9,389 nucleotides of DNA from Synergistaceae bacterium (GTDB lineage: Bacteria > Synergistota > Synergistia > Synergistales > Aminobacteriaceae). This document shows positions 1-5,282 of the stretch, one piece after another. Below the pieces are notes generated by a model. That model did not search any database, was not told where the DNA came from, and was given only the letters and a program-made list of their open reading frames with translations. Numbering within the stretch: position 1 is the first letter of the stretch; each line of letters opens with the position of its first letter. Where the stretch lies: the NCBI GenBank assembly GCA_031273365.1, contig JAISSA010000045.1, positions 1 through 9,389 of the forward strand, in the 5' to 3' direction. A program made the position numbers and the translations under genes.

Positions 1-9
1 TCATGGCAT

Positions 10-273
10 CTAATTTCCTGTATTGCGCTCCGCGTAGTATTCGTCTACGATGAATTCTGCGCTTTCGGCCCACATTAGCGATTCAGGGGTTCGTAGCGCA
101 ACATACGCTTTAGATTCCAGGAAATCGCGATATGCTTTCTCGAAATCGTCGGCTTGCCGCGCCGCAATCAGGTTCACCACGTTTTCGATTTTCATGATGA
201 TGTCCGTTGTAATATCCTGTCCGTTATAGACGTATCTATTCTCCATTGTTTTTAGATTTTTCAGGATCGACAT
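10..273 (-). CDS. hypothetical small protein, partner of the DUF3791-like gene
   Basis: An 87-residue acidic, soluble protein with no signal peptide or membrane segment. I do not recognise a named domain. Its central part (about residues 10-80) looks mostly helical and ends with the acidic, aromatic stretch AEFIVDEYYAE. It lies 42 bases downstream of the DUF3791-like gene on the same strand, so the two probably share a transcript. DUF3791 proteins are known to occur in small accessory clusters with other short genes, which is the only hint of a role. The start is uncertain: the first ATG (273) has no good Shine-Dalgarno sequence, and Met10 (ATG at 246, MENRYVYNGQ) is an alternative that would remove an AT-rich leader. 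Base composition is lower in GC than alaS/ruvX, suggesting an acquired gene. Another ATG at bases 4-2, just past the stop, may begin a further gene outside the window. Confidence 0.7.
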   Translation of the reverse strand: MSILKNLKTMENRYVYNGQDITTDIIMKIENVVNLIAARQADDFEKAYRDFLESKAYVALRTPESLMWAESAEFIVDEYYAERNTGN

Positions 274-312
274 TCTCGAAATACTGATTGGAACCGTGAA
301 ACAGCGTTACGC

Positions 313-332
313 TATTCATTCGTATTCATTCG
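313..332. repeat. perfect 10-bp tandem duplication at a gene end
   Basis: The 10-mer TATTCATTCG occurs twice head to tail on the plus strand. It covers the end of the DUF3791-like gene. Because the unit is 10 bases, the duplication changes the frame locally: with one copy the protein would end at ...ANE, with two it ends at ...ANEYE. It is probably a slippage event. Confidence 0.85.
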
Positions 333-513
333 CTCTCCTTGACAGAAGAACGTCCTCGGCGAAAGATATGCTTTCGTCCAGGCTTTGGGTATGAAGGGTA
401 TCATATTGCGAACGGATCAAATCGAATACGCCATATTGTCTGAACAAATCAAAAGCGTCCTTCGCCTCTATATTATGTTGAAAAGAATACCCTTCGATTG
501 CGGCCACTATCAT
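316..513 (-). CDS. DUF3791-like small protein
   Basis: The 65-residue product resembles DUF3791: a hydrophobic first helix (MIVAAIEGYSF), then the family-like core with AKDAFDLFRQYGVFDLI, followed by the typical YDTLHTQS and a C-terminal helix (FAEDVLLSRR). The family has no established biochemical function; members occur in small accessory gene clusters. The frame stays open upstream of the ATG at 513 as far as a stop at 576-574. The extra 16 codons (from ATA at 561, beginning ITKENFALSRKRDENL) read like a natural DUF3791 N-terminus, so the true protein may start further upstream at a non-standard codon. A strong Shine-Dalgarno-like AAGGAG (555-550) lies inside this extension, 9 bases before an in-frame CTG at 540. 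The gene is 164 bases downstream of ruvX with no clear terminator between them. Family assignment is from recalled pattern, not a search. Confidence 0.72.
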   Translation of the reverse strand: MIVAAIEGYSFQHNIEAKDAFDLFRQYGVFDLIRSQYDTLHTQSLDESISFAEDVLLSRRANEYE

Positions 514-677
514 AAGGTTTTCGTCTCGTTTCCTGCTCAGGGCAAAGTTCTCCTTTGTTATCCGGATGTTCTCTCAATGTCGCTCCCAAATCAGTGCCCG
601 GAAGCGTCGCCGTCGTTACTTTCGGTAGATCCTGCGACGATGTGACCGCCGTCGCTCGTCTGACGATTTCCTGTTTT

Positions 678-1139
678 TCAGGCACTGCCTGCATTCGCCC
701 GGGCGTCCAGCCAGTTTTGCAGGATCAGCGCGGCGGCGATTTTGTCGACCCGCTCCTTTCGCTTCCTTCGCGTAACGTCGCCCTCCAGAAGGACGCGCTG
801 CGCAATGACCGTGGTGTAACGCTCGTCCCACGTCTCGAAGCGCCGCCCGGGATACGCGGCGCGCAGGTCGTCCACCAGCGCGGCGATACGCTCGGCCTCC
901 GGCCCCCAGCTGCCGTCCGTTCGCCGCGGCATTCCGACCAGAATCAGCGCGGGGTCGTACCGCGCGAGACACGCCTCGAACCTCTCCCGCCAGGCGTCCC
1001 TGCGGCTTCCCTCCCGGACCTGCCACACGGCGATTCCCTGGGCGAAAAGCCCCAGCGGGTCCGTAACCGCAACGCCGATGCGCACGCTTCCCATGTCGAG
1101 GGCCAGGACGCGATTTTCCGCGGGGTCGCGCTCCGTCAC
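678..1139 (-). CDS. ruvX: putative pre-16S rRNA nuclease / Holliday junction resolvase-like YqgF
   Basis: The 153-residue product is a full-length YqgF/RuvX protein with an RNase H-like fold. Members are implicated in 16S rRNA 5'-end maturation and were earlier proposed as Holliday junction resolvases. Visible family motifs are the first strand with the catalytic Asp15 (VLALDMGSVRIGVAV), the glycine-proline motif ILVGMPRRTDGS at about 66-77, WDERYTT at about 104-110, and the last acidic site Asp132 in KERVDKIAAALIL. I chose the GTG at 1139 because it overlaps the alaS stop as GTGA, keeps the N-terminus at the usual short distance from the first motif, and is preceded by GGAG 11 bases upstream. 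Longer upstream reading in this frame is only a shadow of alaS. The overlap implies translational coupling to alaS, a common alaS-ruvX arrangement. Confidence 0.95.
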   Translation of the reverse strand: MTERDPAENRVLALDMGSVRIGVAVTDPLGLFAQGIAVWQVREGSRRDAWRERFEACLARYDPALILVGMPRRTDGSWGPEAERIAALVDDLRAAYPGRRFETWDERYTTVIAQRVLLEGDVTRRKRKERVDKIAAALILQNWLDARANAGSA

Positions 1140-3772
1140 GCTTTGACCTGCTCCGTCAGAAGCTCCTCGATCTTTTGCAGCGCCCGCTCCAGAGCGGCGA
1201 CGTTTTTTCCGCCGCCCTGGGCCATGCCGGGACGTCCGCCGCCGCGCCCGTCCAGAAGCGCCGCGGCCTCCTTCACGAGACCCCCGGCGTTGACGCCCTT
1301 CTCCAGCGCCGCGTCGTCGGCCATGACGGTCAGGCGACACTCCCCGTCCGCCACGGAGGCCATCACGACGACGGTGGGAGAATGGCGGCCCTTCGCCCTG
1401 TCGCCGACCTCGCGCAGCATGTCCGACGTGGCTCCGGAGAACCTCGCCGTCTGCAGGGTCACTTCCTTCACGTTTTTCTTTTCGAAGACGCTGTCGACGT
1501 CCTTCATCAGGTTTTTGAGCAGCGACTCCTGCGCCTCGCGCTGCAGGCGGCGCGTTTCATCCAGCAGATCTTCCGTTTTTGTCAGGAGGCTGCTCTCGTC
1601 CGCGGAGAGAAGCTCCGTCAGCCGCCCCACAAGGCTCGACGCGCGCTGCATGGCCCCGAGCGTGTTCATTCCCGTCAGGGCAAGGACACGTCTCGTTCCC
1701 GATCCGATGCTTTCCTCTCTTATGATCTTGAAGAGCCCGATATCGCCGGTTGCGCGGACGTGCAGCCCGCCGCACAGCTCCGTCGAAAAATCGGGCACGG
1801 AGACGACGCGCACCACGTCCCCGTACTTTTCGTCGAAAAGGGCCTTCGCTCCCCTGGCGCGCGCCTCTTCCCGGCCGCACATCATCACGTCGAGGGGGGT
1901 GTTCAGCAGAATCTGTTCGTTTACCAGACGCTCGACTTCCCCGATCTGCTCGGGGGTCATCGCCTCGTGGTGCGTGAAATCAAAGCGCAGCAGGCGGTCG
2001 GTCACCAGAGACCCGGCCTGACGAACGTGTCCGCCCAGCACGCGCCCCAGCGCCTCGTGCAGCAGGTGCGTCGCGGTGTGGTTGCGGCGAACGGCGTCGC
2101 GGCGCGCGGCGTCGACCTCGGCGCGAACTTCCGCACCGACGGCGACGACCCCCGCGTCGAGCTTCACTCTGTGAACGATCACGCCTCCGTGGGGAGTGGC
2201 GTTTTCGACCCGCATCTCCGCGCCGTCCGCGACGATGAGGCCGGTGTCGCCGACCTCTCCGCCGCGTTCGGCGTAAAAGGGCGTGACGTCGAGCAGGACC
2301 TCGAACTCCGCCGGGCCCCTCGCCTCTTCCACGCGCCCCTCCGCCGTCAGGAGCGCCAGAACTTTCCCGACCCCGCTGTGCGCGGCGTATCCCGTGAACA
2401 CCGTCGCGGGGAACTCGTTTTCGAGGTCCGTGTAGACGTTGCCGGTCAGGGAGCTTTTTTTCTGCCTGCTGGAGGCCCGCGCCCGTTCGCGCTGGGATTG
2501 CATGGCCGTTTCGAAGCCCTCACGGTCGACGGAAAGCCCCTGCTCCTCCGCCATTTCCAGCGTCAGCTCAAGGGGAAACCCGAAGGTGTCGTAAAGGGCA
2601 AACGCCACGTTGCCGGTGAGCATCGTTCCCCCGCTGATCTTCAGTTGCGTCGCCTCGGCGTCGAAGATCTCGGTCCCCTGCCGCAGGGTCTTCTCGAAGC
2701 GGCTCTCCTCGACGCTGACGATCTGCTCCACGGTCAGGCGCTGGTCGATCAGCTCCCGGTAGGGGTCGCCCATAATTTCGATGAGGATGGGCATGTACTC
2801 GCACAGGAAGGAGCCGTCGAAGCCCAGCAGGCGGCCGTAACGCACGGCGCGGCGCAGCAGGCGGCGCAGCACGTACCCGGGGCCGTCGTTGGCGGGCAGG
2901 ACGCCGTCGGCCAGCATGAAGACCACGGAGCGGATGTGGTCGGCGATCACCCGCACCGCCATGTCGTTGTGGGCGCTGTCGCCGTAACGGATGCCCGCCT
3001 TTTTACAGGTATGCTCAATCATGGGCATGAAGAGGTCGGTCTCGTAGTCGGTGTCCGCGCCCTGCACGATGGACGTCAGGCGCTCCAGCCCCATGCCGGT
3101 GTCGATGTTCCTGCGCGGCAGAGGAACGAGCGTGCCGTCCTTCTGCCGGTCGTACTGGGTAAAGACGAGGTTCCAGATCTCCATGAAGCGGTCGCAGTCG
3201 CAGCCCGCGCCGCAGCTCAGGGAACCGCAGCCGTAACGCTCCCCGCGGTCGTAGTAAATCTCGGAGCAGGGACCGCAGGGGCCCTGTTCCCCCATGAACC
3301 AGTAATTTTCGCTCTCTCCGAAGCGCCGGATGCGCCCGTCCGGAAGCCCGACGAGGCCGTGCCACGCCTCATACGCCTCTTCGTCGTCGGTGTAGATGGA
3401 GGCGTACAGTTTTTCGGGTTCGAGGCCGATGATCCGCGTCAGAAACTCCCACGCCCAGGTGATGGCCTCCTTTTTGAAGTAACTGCCCCACGCGAAGTTG
3501 CCCAGCATCTCGAAAAACGTGTGGTGACGCGCGGTGCGTCCGACGTTTTCGATGTCGTTGGTGCGGACGCACTTCTGGCTGGTGACGGCGTGCGGGTACT
3601 CCGGAGGCCGTATCCCCAGATACCAGGCCTTGAAGGGGACCATGCCCGCGATGGTGAACAAAAGGGACGGATCGTCAGGGGTCAGGGAAAAACTCGGGTA
3701 GTGGTGACTTCCCTTTTCAAGCCAGAATTTTATAAAAAGTTCTCGTAGTTCCTTTCCGCTTCGATACTGCAT
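1136..3772 (-). CDS. alaS: alanyl-tRNA synthetase
   Basis: This 878-residue class II synthetase charges tRNA-Ala with alanine and clears Ser/Gly mischarging through its editing domain. The catalytic domain holds motif 2 at about 70-92 (RTNDIENVGRTARHHTFFEM), GPCGPCSEIYYDRG at about 164-177, and motif 3 GMGLERL at 226-232. The editing domain has the zinc-binding set His565 and His569 (NHTATHL) plus Cys667 and His671 (CGGLH). The C-terminal coiled coil and DHHA1 domain end in the glycine-rich GGRPGMAQGGGKN at about 845-857. A four-cysteine insert (C182, C187, C191, C193) follows the GPCGPC motif; this occurs in several bacterial AlaRS. The start is the ATG at 3772, with a strong GGGAGGAGA just upstream and the standard MQYRSGKELR N-terminus; a further in-frame ATG at 3841 would add 23 atypical residues. 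Length is normal and no damage is seen. Confidence 0.98.
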   Translation of the reverse strand: MQYRSGKELRELFIKFWLEKGSHHYPSFSLTPDDPSLLFTIAGMVPFKAWYLGIRPPEYPHAVTSQKCVRTNDIENVGRTARHHTFFEMLGNFAWGSYFKKEAITWAWEFLTRIIGLEPEKLYASIYTDDEEAYEAWHGLVGLPDGRIRRFGESENYWFMGEQGPCGPCSEIYYDRGERYGCGSLSCGAGCDCDRFMEIWNLVFTQYDRQKDGTLVPLPRRNIDTGMGLERLTSIVQGADTDYETDLFMPMIEHTCKKAGIRYGDSAHNDMAVRVIADHIRSVVFMLADGVLPANDGPGYVLRRLLRRAVRYGRLLGFDGSFLCEYMPILIEIMGDPYRELIDQRLTVEQIVSVEESRFEKTLRQGTEIFDAEATQLKISGGTMLTGNVAFALYDTFGFPLELTLEMAEEQGLSVDREGFETAMQSQRERARASSRQKKSSLTGNVYTDLENEFPATVFTGYAAHSGVGKVLALLTAEGRVEEARGPAEFEVLLDVTPFYAERGGEVGDTGLIVADGAEMRVENATPHGGVIVHRVKLDAGVVAVGAEVRAEVDAARRDAVRRNHTATHLLHEALGRVLGGHVRQAGSLVTDRLLRFDFTHHEAMTPEQIGEVERLVNEQILLNTPLDVMMCGREEARARGAKALFDEKYGDVVRVVSVPDFSTELCGGLHVRATGDIGLFKIIREESIGSGTRRVLALTGMNTLGAMQRASSLVGRLTELLSADESSLLTKTEDLLDETRRLQREAQESLLKNLMKDVDSVFEKKNVKEVTLQTARFSGATSDMLREVGDRAKGRHSPTVVVMASVADGECRLTVMADDAALEKGVNAGGLVKEAAALLDGRGGGRPGMAQGGGKNVAALERALQKIEELLTEQVKA

Positions 3773-3780
3773 ATAAATTC

Positions 3781-3794
3781 TCTCCTCCCGGAGG
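3781..3794 (-). promoter_or_regulatory. strong ribosome binding site of alaS inside a short palindrome
   Basis: On the minus strand GGGAGGAGA lies 8 bases before the alaS ATG and fixes the start at 3772. The preceding bases make the palindrome CCTCCGGGAGG (3794-3784), which could pair with and partly hide this site. The stem is only 4-5 bp, so an effect on translation is possible but unproven. Confidence 0.6.
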
Positions 3795-3813
3795 CCCTGA
3801 GATGACGGTTCAA

Positions 3814-3841
3814 ATACTACACCAGAAAGCCGATCCTTCAA
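3814..3841 (-). promoter_or_regulatory. probable sigma-70 promoter of alaS
   Basis: On the minus strand a -35 box TTGAAG (3841-3836) and a -10 box TAGTAT (3819-3814) are separated by 16 bases. Transcription would start near 3807 and leave a leader of about 35 bases, too short for a T-box riboswitch. The assignment rests on box similarity and position only. Confidence 0.5.
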
Positions 3842-3886
3842 GCGCCGCTGTGGTCCCGGTCTGCAACCAGTGTCAGTAACTTACAA

Positions 3887-3944
3887 CCGCGGGGCTCTGC
3901 CCCTCGACAAAAAACCCCGCAGGGGACTTGTCCCCTGACCCCGT
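3887..3944. repeat. GC-rich REP-like hairpin element
   Basis: Between the PH gene and alaS lies a block of about 58 bases made of two small palindromes: GGGGC-TCT-GCCCC (3891-3900 and the following bases) and CAGGGGAC-TT-GTCCCCTG (3920-3936). They are joined by an A-run and flanked by CCCC/GGGG words. This layout resembles dispersed intergenic hairpin elements found in many genomes, but no second copy is present in the window, so its repeat nature is inferred from form. Confidence 0.5.
3909..3936 (-). terminator. probable intrinsic terminator of the PH-domain gene
   Basis: Read on the minus strand, CCCCTGCGGGG (stem of 4 C:G pairs with a 3-base loop) is followed directly by TTTTTT. An alternative, stronger 8-bp hairpin CAGGGGAC-AA-GTCCCCTG precedes it and shares bases with it. 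It lies about 100 bases after the PH gene stop and before the alaS promoter, the expected place for a terminator. Confidence 0.55.
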
Positions 3945-4038
3945 TAATTTTTTCTCTAAAATGGCTCCTGCAAAAAAACCGCTGCTCCGGAGCGTCTCCG
4001 AGGCAACGGTCCTTCGCGAGTCAACCGGACAACTGTAC

Positions 4039-4551
4039 TCAATTATCCTGCTTTTTATACGCGTCCCTGTCGGGCGCACGTTCGTAATCCTGCTTTTCAT
4101 ACGCGTTATCCGCGTCCCTGCCGGGCGCACGTCCGTAAGCCTGTATTTTGTCGCGGATGGCGTGGGGGTTCGGCAGGTTGACGGCCCGAATCTCGTACTC
4201 CTCCGTTCCCGACGAGGCCACGAGAATGTCGCCGACGTTCAATATTCTCTGCATCAGGTTTTGTCTGACCTGGATCGTACGGATGCTTCTGGTGCTGATT
4301 TCAATGGAATGCCGTCCAATAATCCCCTGCTCCAGCGCAATCTCATCGGGCTTTACGATGAACGTCAGCCGGGAGCGGCGGGCCAGCATATCTCCGGCTG
4401 CACAAAGGATGCACAGGAGGCCGAAAAGCCACCACCCCTTCCCCCAGGTCCATTTCACGGAAGCTGAAACAACGACGATGAAGCACAGCGCCATCGTCAG
4501 AAAATGCTTATAAAAAGCTTTCCATGCCGGCTTGAAAATCTGTTCGCTCAT
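4039..4551 (-). CDS. membrane protein with bacterial PH domain (bPH2/YdbS-like)
   Basis: The 170-residue product has a short N-terminal cytoplasmic helix, two hydrophobic segments (about residues 16-32 and 40-56), and a bacterial PH domain (Pfam bPH_2 type) at about 57-137. The PH pattern includes RLTFIVKPDEIALEQGIIGR, RSIRTIQVRQNLMQRIL, the turn NVGDILVASSG and a closing helix NPHAIRDKIQ. The family consists of small inner-membrane proteins of mostly unknown function. The C-terminus (about 139-169) is a highly charged tail made of two imperfect copies (YGRAPGRDA... and YERAPDRDA...) produced by a DNA tandem repeat; it is absent from ordinary family members as far as I recall. ATG 4551 has AGGA about 5 bases upstream and an extended -10 promoter. 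The gene is divergent from the Hsp70 cassette, whose last protein also seems to carry PH-like folds. Confidence 0.88.
   Translation of the reverse strand: MSEQIFKPAWKAFYKHFLTMALCFIVVVSASVKWTWGKGWWLFGLLCILCAAGDMLARRSRLTFIVKPDEIALEQGIIGRHSIEISTRSIRTIQVRQNLMQRILNVGDILVASSGTEEYEIRAVNLPNPHAIRDKIQAYGRAPGRDADNAYEKQDYERAPDRDAYKKQDN
4045..4137. repeat. in-frame tandem repeat (42 + 51 bp) at the 3' end of the PH gene
   Basis: Two adjacent copies begin with ATCCTGCTTTT on the plus strand, at 4045-4086 (42 bp) and 4087-4137 (51 bp). They are nearly identical apart from a 9-bp insertion, itself a local duplication in the second copy (ATACGCGTT/ATCCGCGTC). A degenerate start of a third copy (AGCCTGTATTTTG) follows. 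All lengths are multiples of 3, so the protein gains 14- and 17-residue repeats without a frameshift. Confidence 0.9.
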
Positions 4552-4585
4552 AATTTCCTGCCTCCCGTTTTAATGTCCGTCGTTT

Positions 4586-4594
4586 ATTATAGCA
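4586..4594 (-). promoter_or_regulatory. extended -10 promoter of the PH-domain gene
   Basis: On the minus strand the sequence TGCTATAAT is a perfect TATAAT with the TGn extension. No good -35 box lies 16-18 bases upstream, as is usual for extended -10 promoters. Start of transcription near 4579 would give a leader of about 28 bases carrying AGGA before the ATG at 4551. Confidence 0.7.
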
Positions 4595-4656
4595 ACCTTC
4601 CCGTAAAAATACTCCACCGATAACGTGAAAACCATTTTAAACCAGGGGCGCGCGGG

Positions 4657-4669
4657 TATTGGTCCAATA
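4657..4669. promoter_or_regulatory. 13-bp perfect palindrome, possible operator
   Basis: TATTGG-T-CCAATA is a perfect inverted repeat around a central base. The core TGGTCCAA recurs once more 25 bases to the right (4685-4692). Paired half-sites between divergent genes suggest a binding site for a regulator, but no regulator is encoded in the window. Confidence 0.35.
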
Positions 4670-4714
4670 ACGTATCCAGTCATCTGGTCCAAATTCGCAT
4701 AAGGTGCTAAAGTA

Positions 4715-4875
4715 AAAACCTCGTAAGCGTTCACGCCCTGTGCGCCCAACTCCGTCCCGGCAGGCAGCCGGGGGAATATCGGGGGGTTCAGGGGGCCGGC
4801 GAAGCCCAGGGCTGAGCGGGCGCGGGAACACGTTCCCCCGCCCCCCTGAGTTTGAACGTTTATAAAACCTCATAA
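4715..4875. repeat. near-perfect 12-bp direct repeats bounding a GC-rich block
   Basis: AAAACCTCGTAA (4715-4726) and AAAACCTCATAA (4864-4875) match at 11 of 12 positions. They enclose about 137 bases of very GC-rich, foldable sequence, unlike the AT-rich flanks. Just inside the repeats the words CGTTCA and TGAACG are inverted. The arrangement resembles a small inserted element with a target duplication, or a dispersed intergenic repeat; no transposase is present. Confidence 0.5.
4818..4843. other. strong imperfect hairpin in the GC-rich block
   Basis: The arms GGGCG-C-GGGAA and TTCCC-C-CGCCC pair as two 5-bp segments with one C-C mismatch around a 4-base loop (CACG). A second, smaller hairpin CCCGG-CAGGCAG-CCGGG lies at about 4756-4772. 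Neither is followed by a T-run on the plus strand, so they are not ordinary terminators in that direction. Confidence 0.6.
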
Positions 4876-4904
4876 TGAAGCTTTTATGATTGGAGAATAT
4901 ACTT

Positions 4905-5282
4905 ATGGAAGGTCCTTTAAGGGCAGATGAGAAATTAAGGGAATCTTTAATTAACATTATTGTGGAGTCCTGGCGTTTTGTGCGGGATTTCGATCAGATG
5001 CTCTCGAAACAGATGGGGGTCAACGAACAGGTTCCCTATCGAAACAAGATGCGATGGTTTCTAAAACAGATAGAGCGTTCACTGGATATTGCGAACATAC
5101 AGATGCTGAACCTGGAAGGCCAGGTCTTCGATGTCGGAATGGCGGTACATCCATTGAACAGCGAGGAATTTGACGCGAACGACGTCCTGATCGTCGATCG
5201 AATGATTGAACCCCTGTTGATGGGGCGTGAAGGCACTGTACTGAAAATGGGAACTGTGACGCTGAGGAGAGATCAGAAATGA
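4905..5282 (+). CDS. GrpE-like short nucleotide exchange factor (putative)
   Basis: The 125-residue protein has an N-terminal helical part (residues 5-68) and a C-terminal part (about 69-122) that follows the pattern of the GrpE beta domain: LEGQVFDVGMAVHP in place of the GrpE G-x-x-FDP-x-x-HEA region, then VDRMIEPLLMGREGTVLKMGTVTLRR in place of the conserved GY...RVLRPAxVxV strand pair. GrpE releases ADP from Hsp70. The long dimerising coiled coil of standard GrpE is largely missing, so this would be a reduced form. The ATG at 4905 is chosen because GGAG lies 9 bases upstream; an earlier in-frame TTG (4890) overlaps that site and is unlikely. The stop overlaps the start of the Hsp70 gene as ATGA, implying coupled translation and supporting a joint function. 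The family assignment is a pattern judgement with low sequence identity. Confidence 0.62.
   Translation: MEGPLRADEKLRESLINIIVESWRFVRDFDQMLSKQMGVNEQVPYRNKMRWFLKQIERSLDIANIQMLNLEGQVFDVGMAVHPLNSEEFDANDVLIVDRMIEPLLMGREGTVLKMGTVTLRRDQK

Larger units (their letters stand above)
4552..4904. other. divergent intergenic region between the PH gene and the Hsp70 cassette
   Basis: These 353 bases carry no convincing gene. From left to right they hold the PH-gene promoter (4586-4594), an AT-rich stretch, a 13-bp palindrome (4657-4669), a GC-rich foldable block (about 4727-4850), and an AT-rich leader before the GrpE-like gene. No clean promoter for the rightward cassette is visible: TTGAAC (4852-4857) is only 13 bases from CATAAT (4871-4876), and TATGAT (4885-4890) has no matching -35 box. 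No full CIRCE operator (inverted TTAGCACTC) was found. Confidence 0.75.

Noticed and set aside
555..2021. Plus-strand open frame of 488 codons over ruvX and the end of alaS
   Set aside because: It is antisense to two certain genes and its product is rich in Ser/Arg/Pro, typical of GC-rich shadow frames.
1175..3748. Plus-strand open frame of 857 codons
   Set aside because: It is the antisense shadow of alaS, which has all synthetase motifs on the minus strand; the shadow product is a low-complexity, Arg/His/Val-rich sequence without recognisable domains.
3773..3860. T-box riboswitch upstream of alaS
   Set aside because: The leader from the likely promoter is only about 35 bases and no T-box core or antiterminator is visible.
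3873..4130. Minus-strand open frame of 85 codons after the PH gene
   Set aside because: It arises from the tandem repeat and the hairpin element; no start signal or family resemblance.
4701..4711. AGGTGCTAA, similar to the right half of a CIRCE heat-shock operator
   Set aside because: The matching left half TTAGCACTC is absent at the required spacing, so HrcA control is not supported.
4637..4957. Minus-strand open frame of 106 codons across the divergent region
   Set aside because: It overlaps the start of the GrpE-like gene, has no ribosome binding site, and its Pro/Arg/Gly-rich product is what the GC-rich repeat block would give by chance. A dispersed repeat remains the better explanation.
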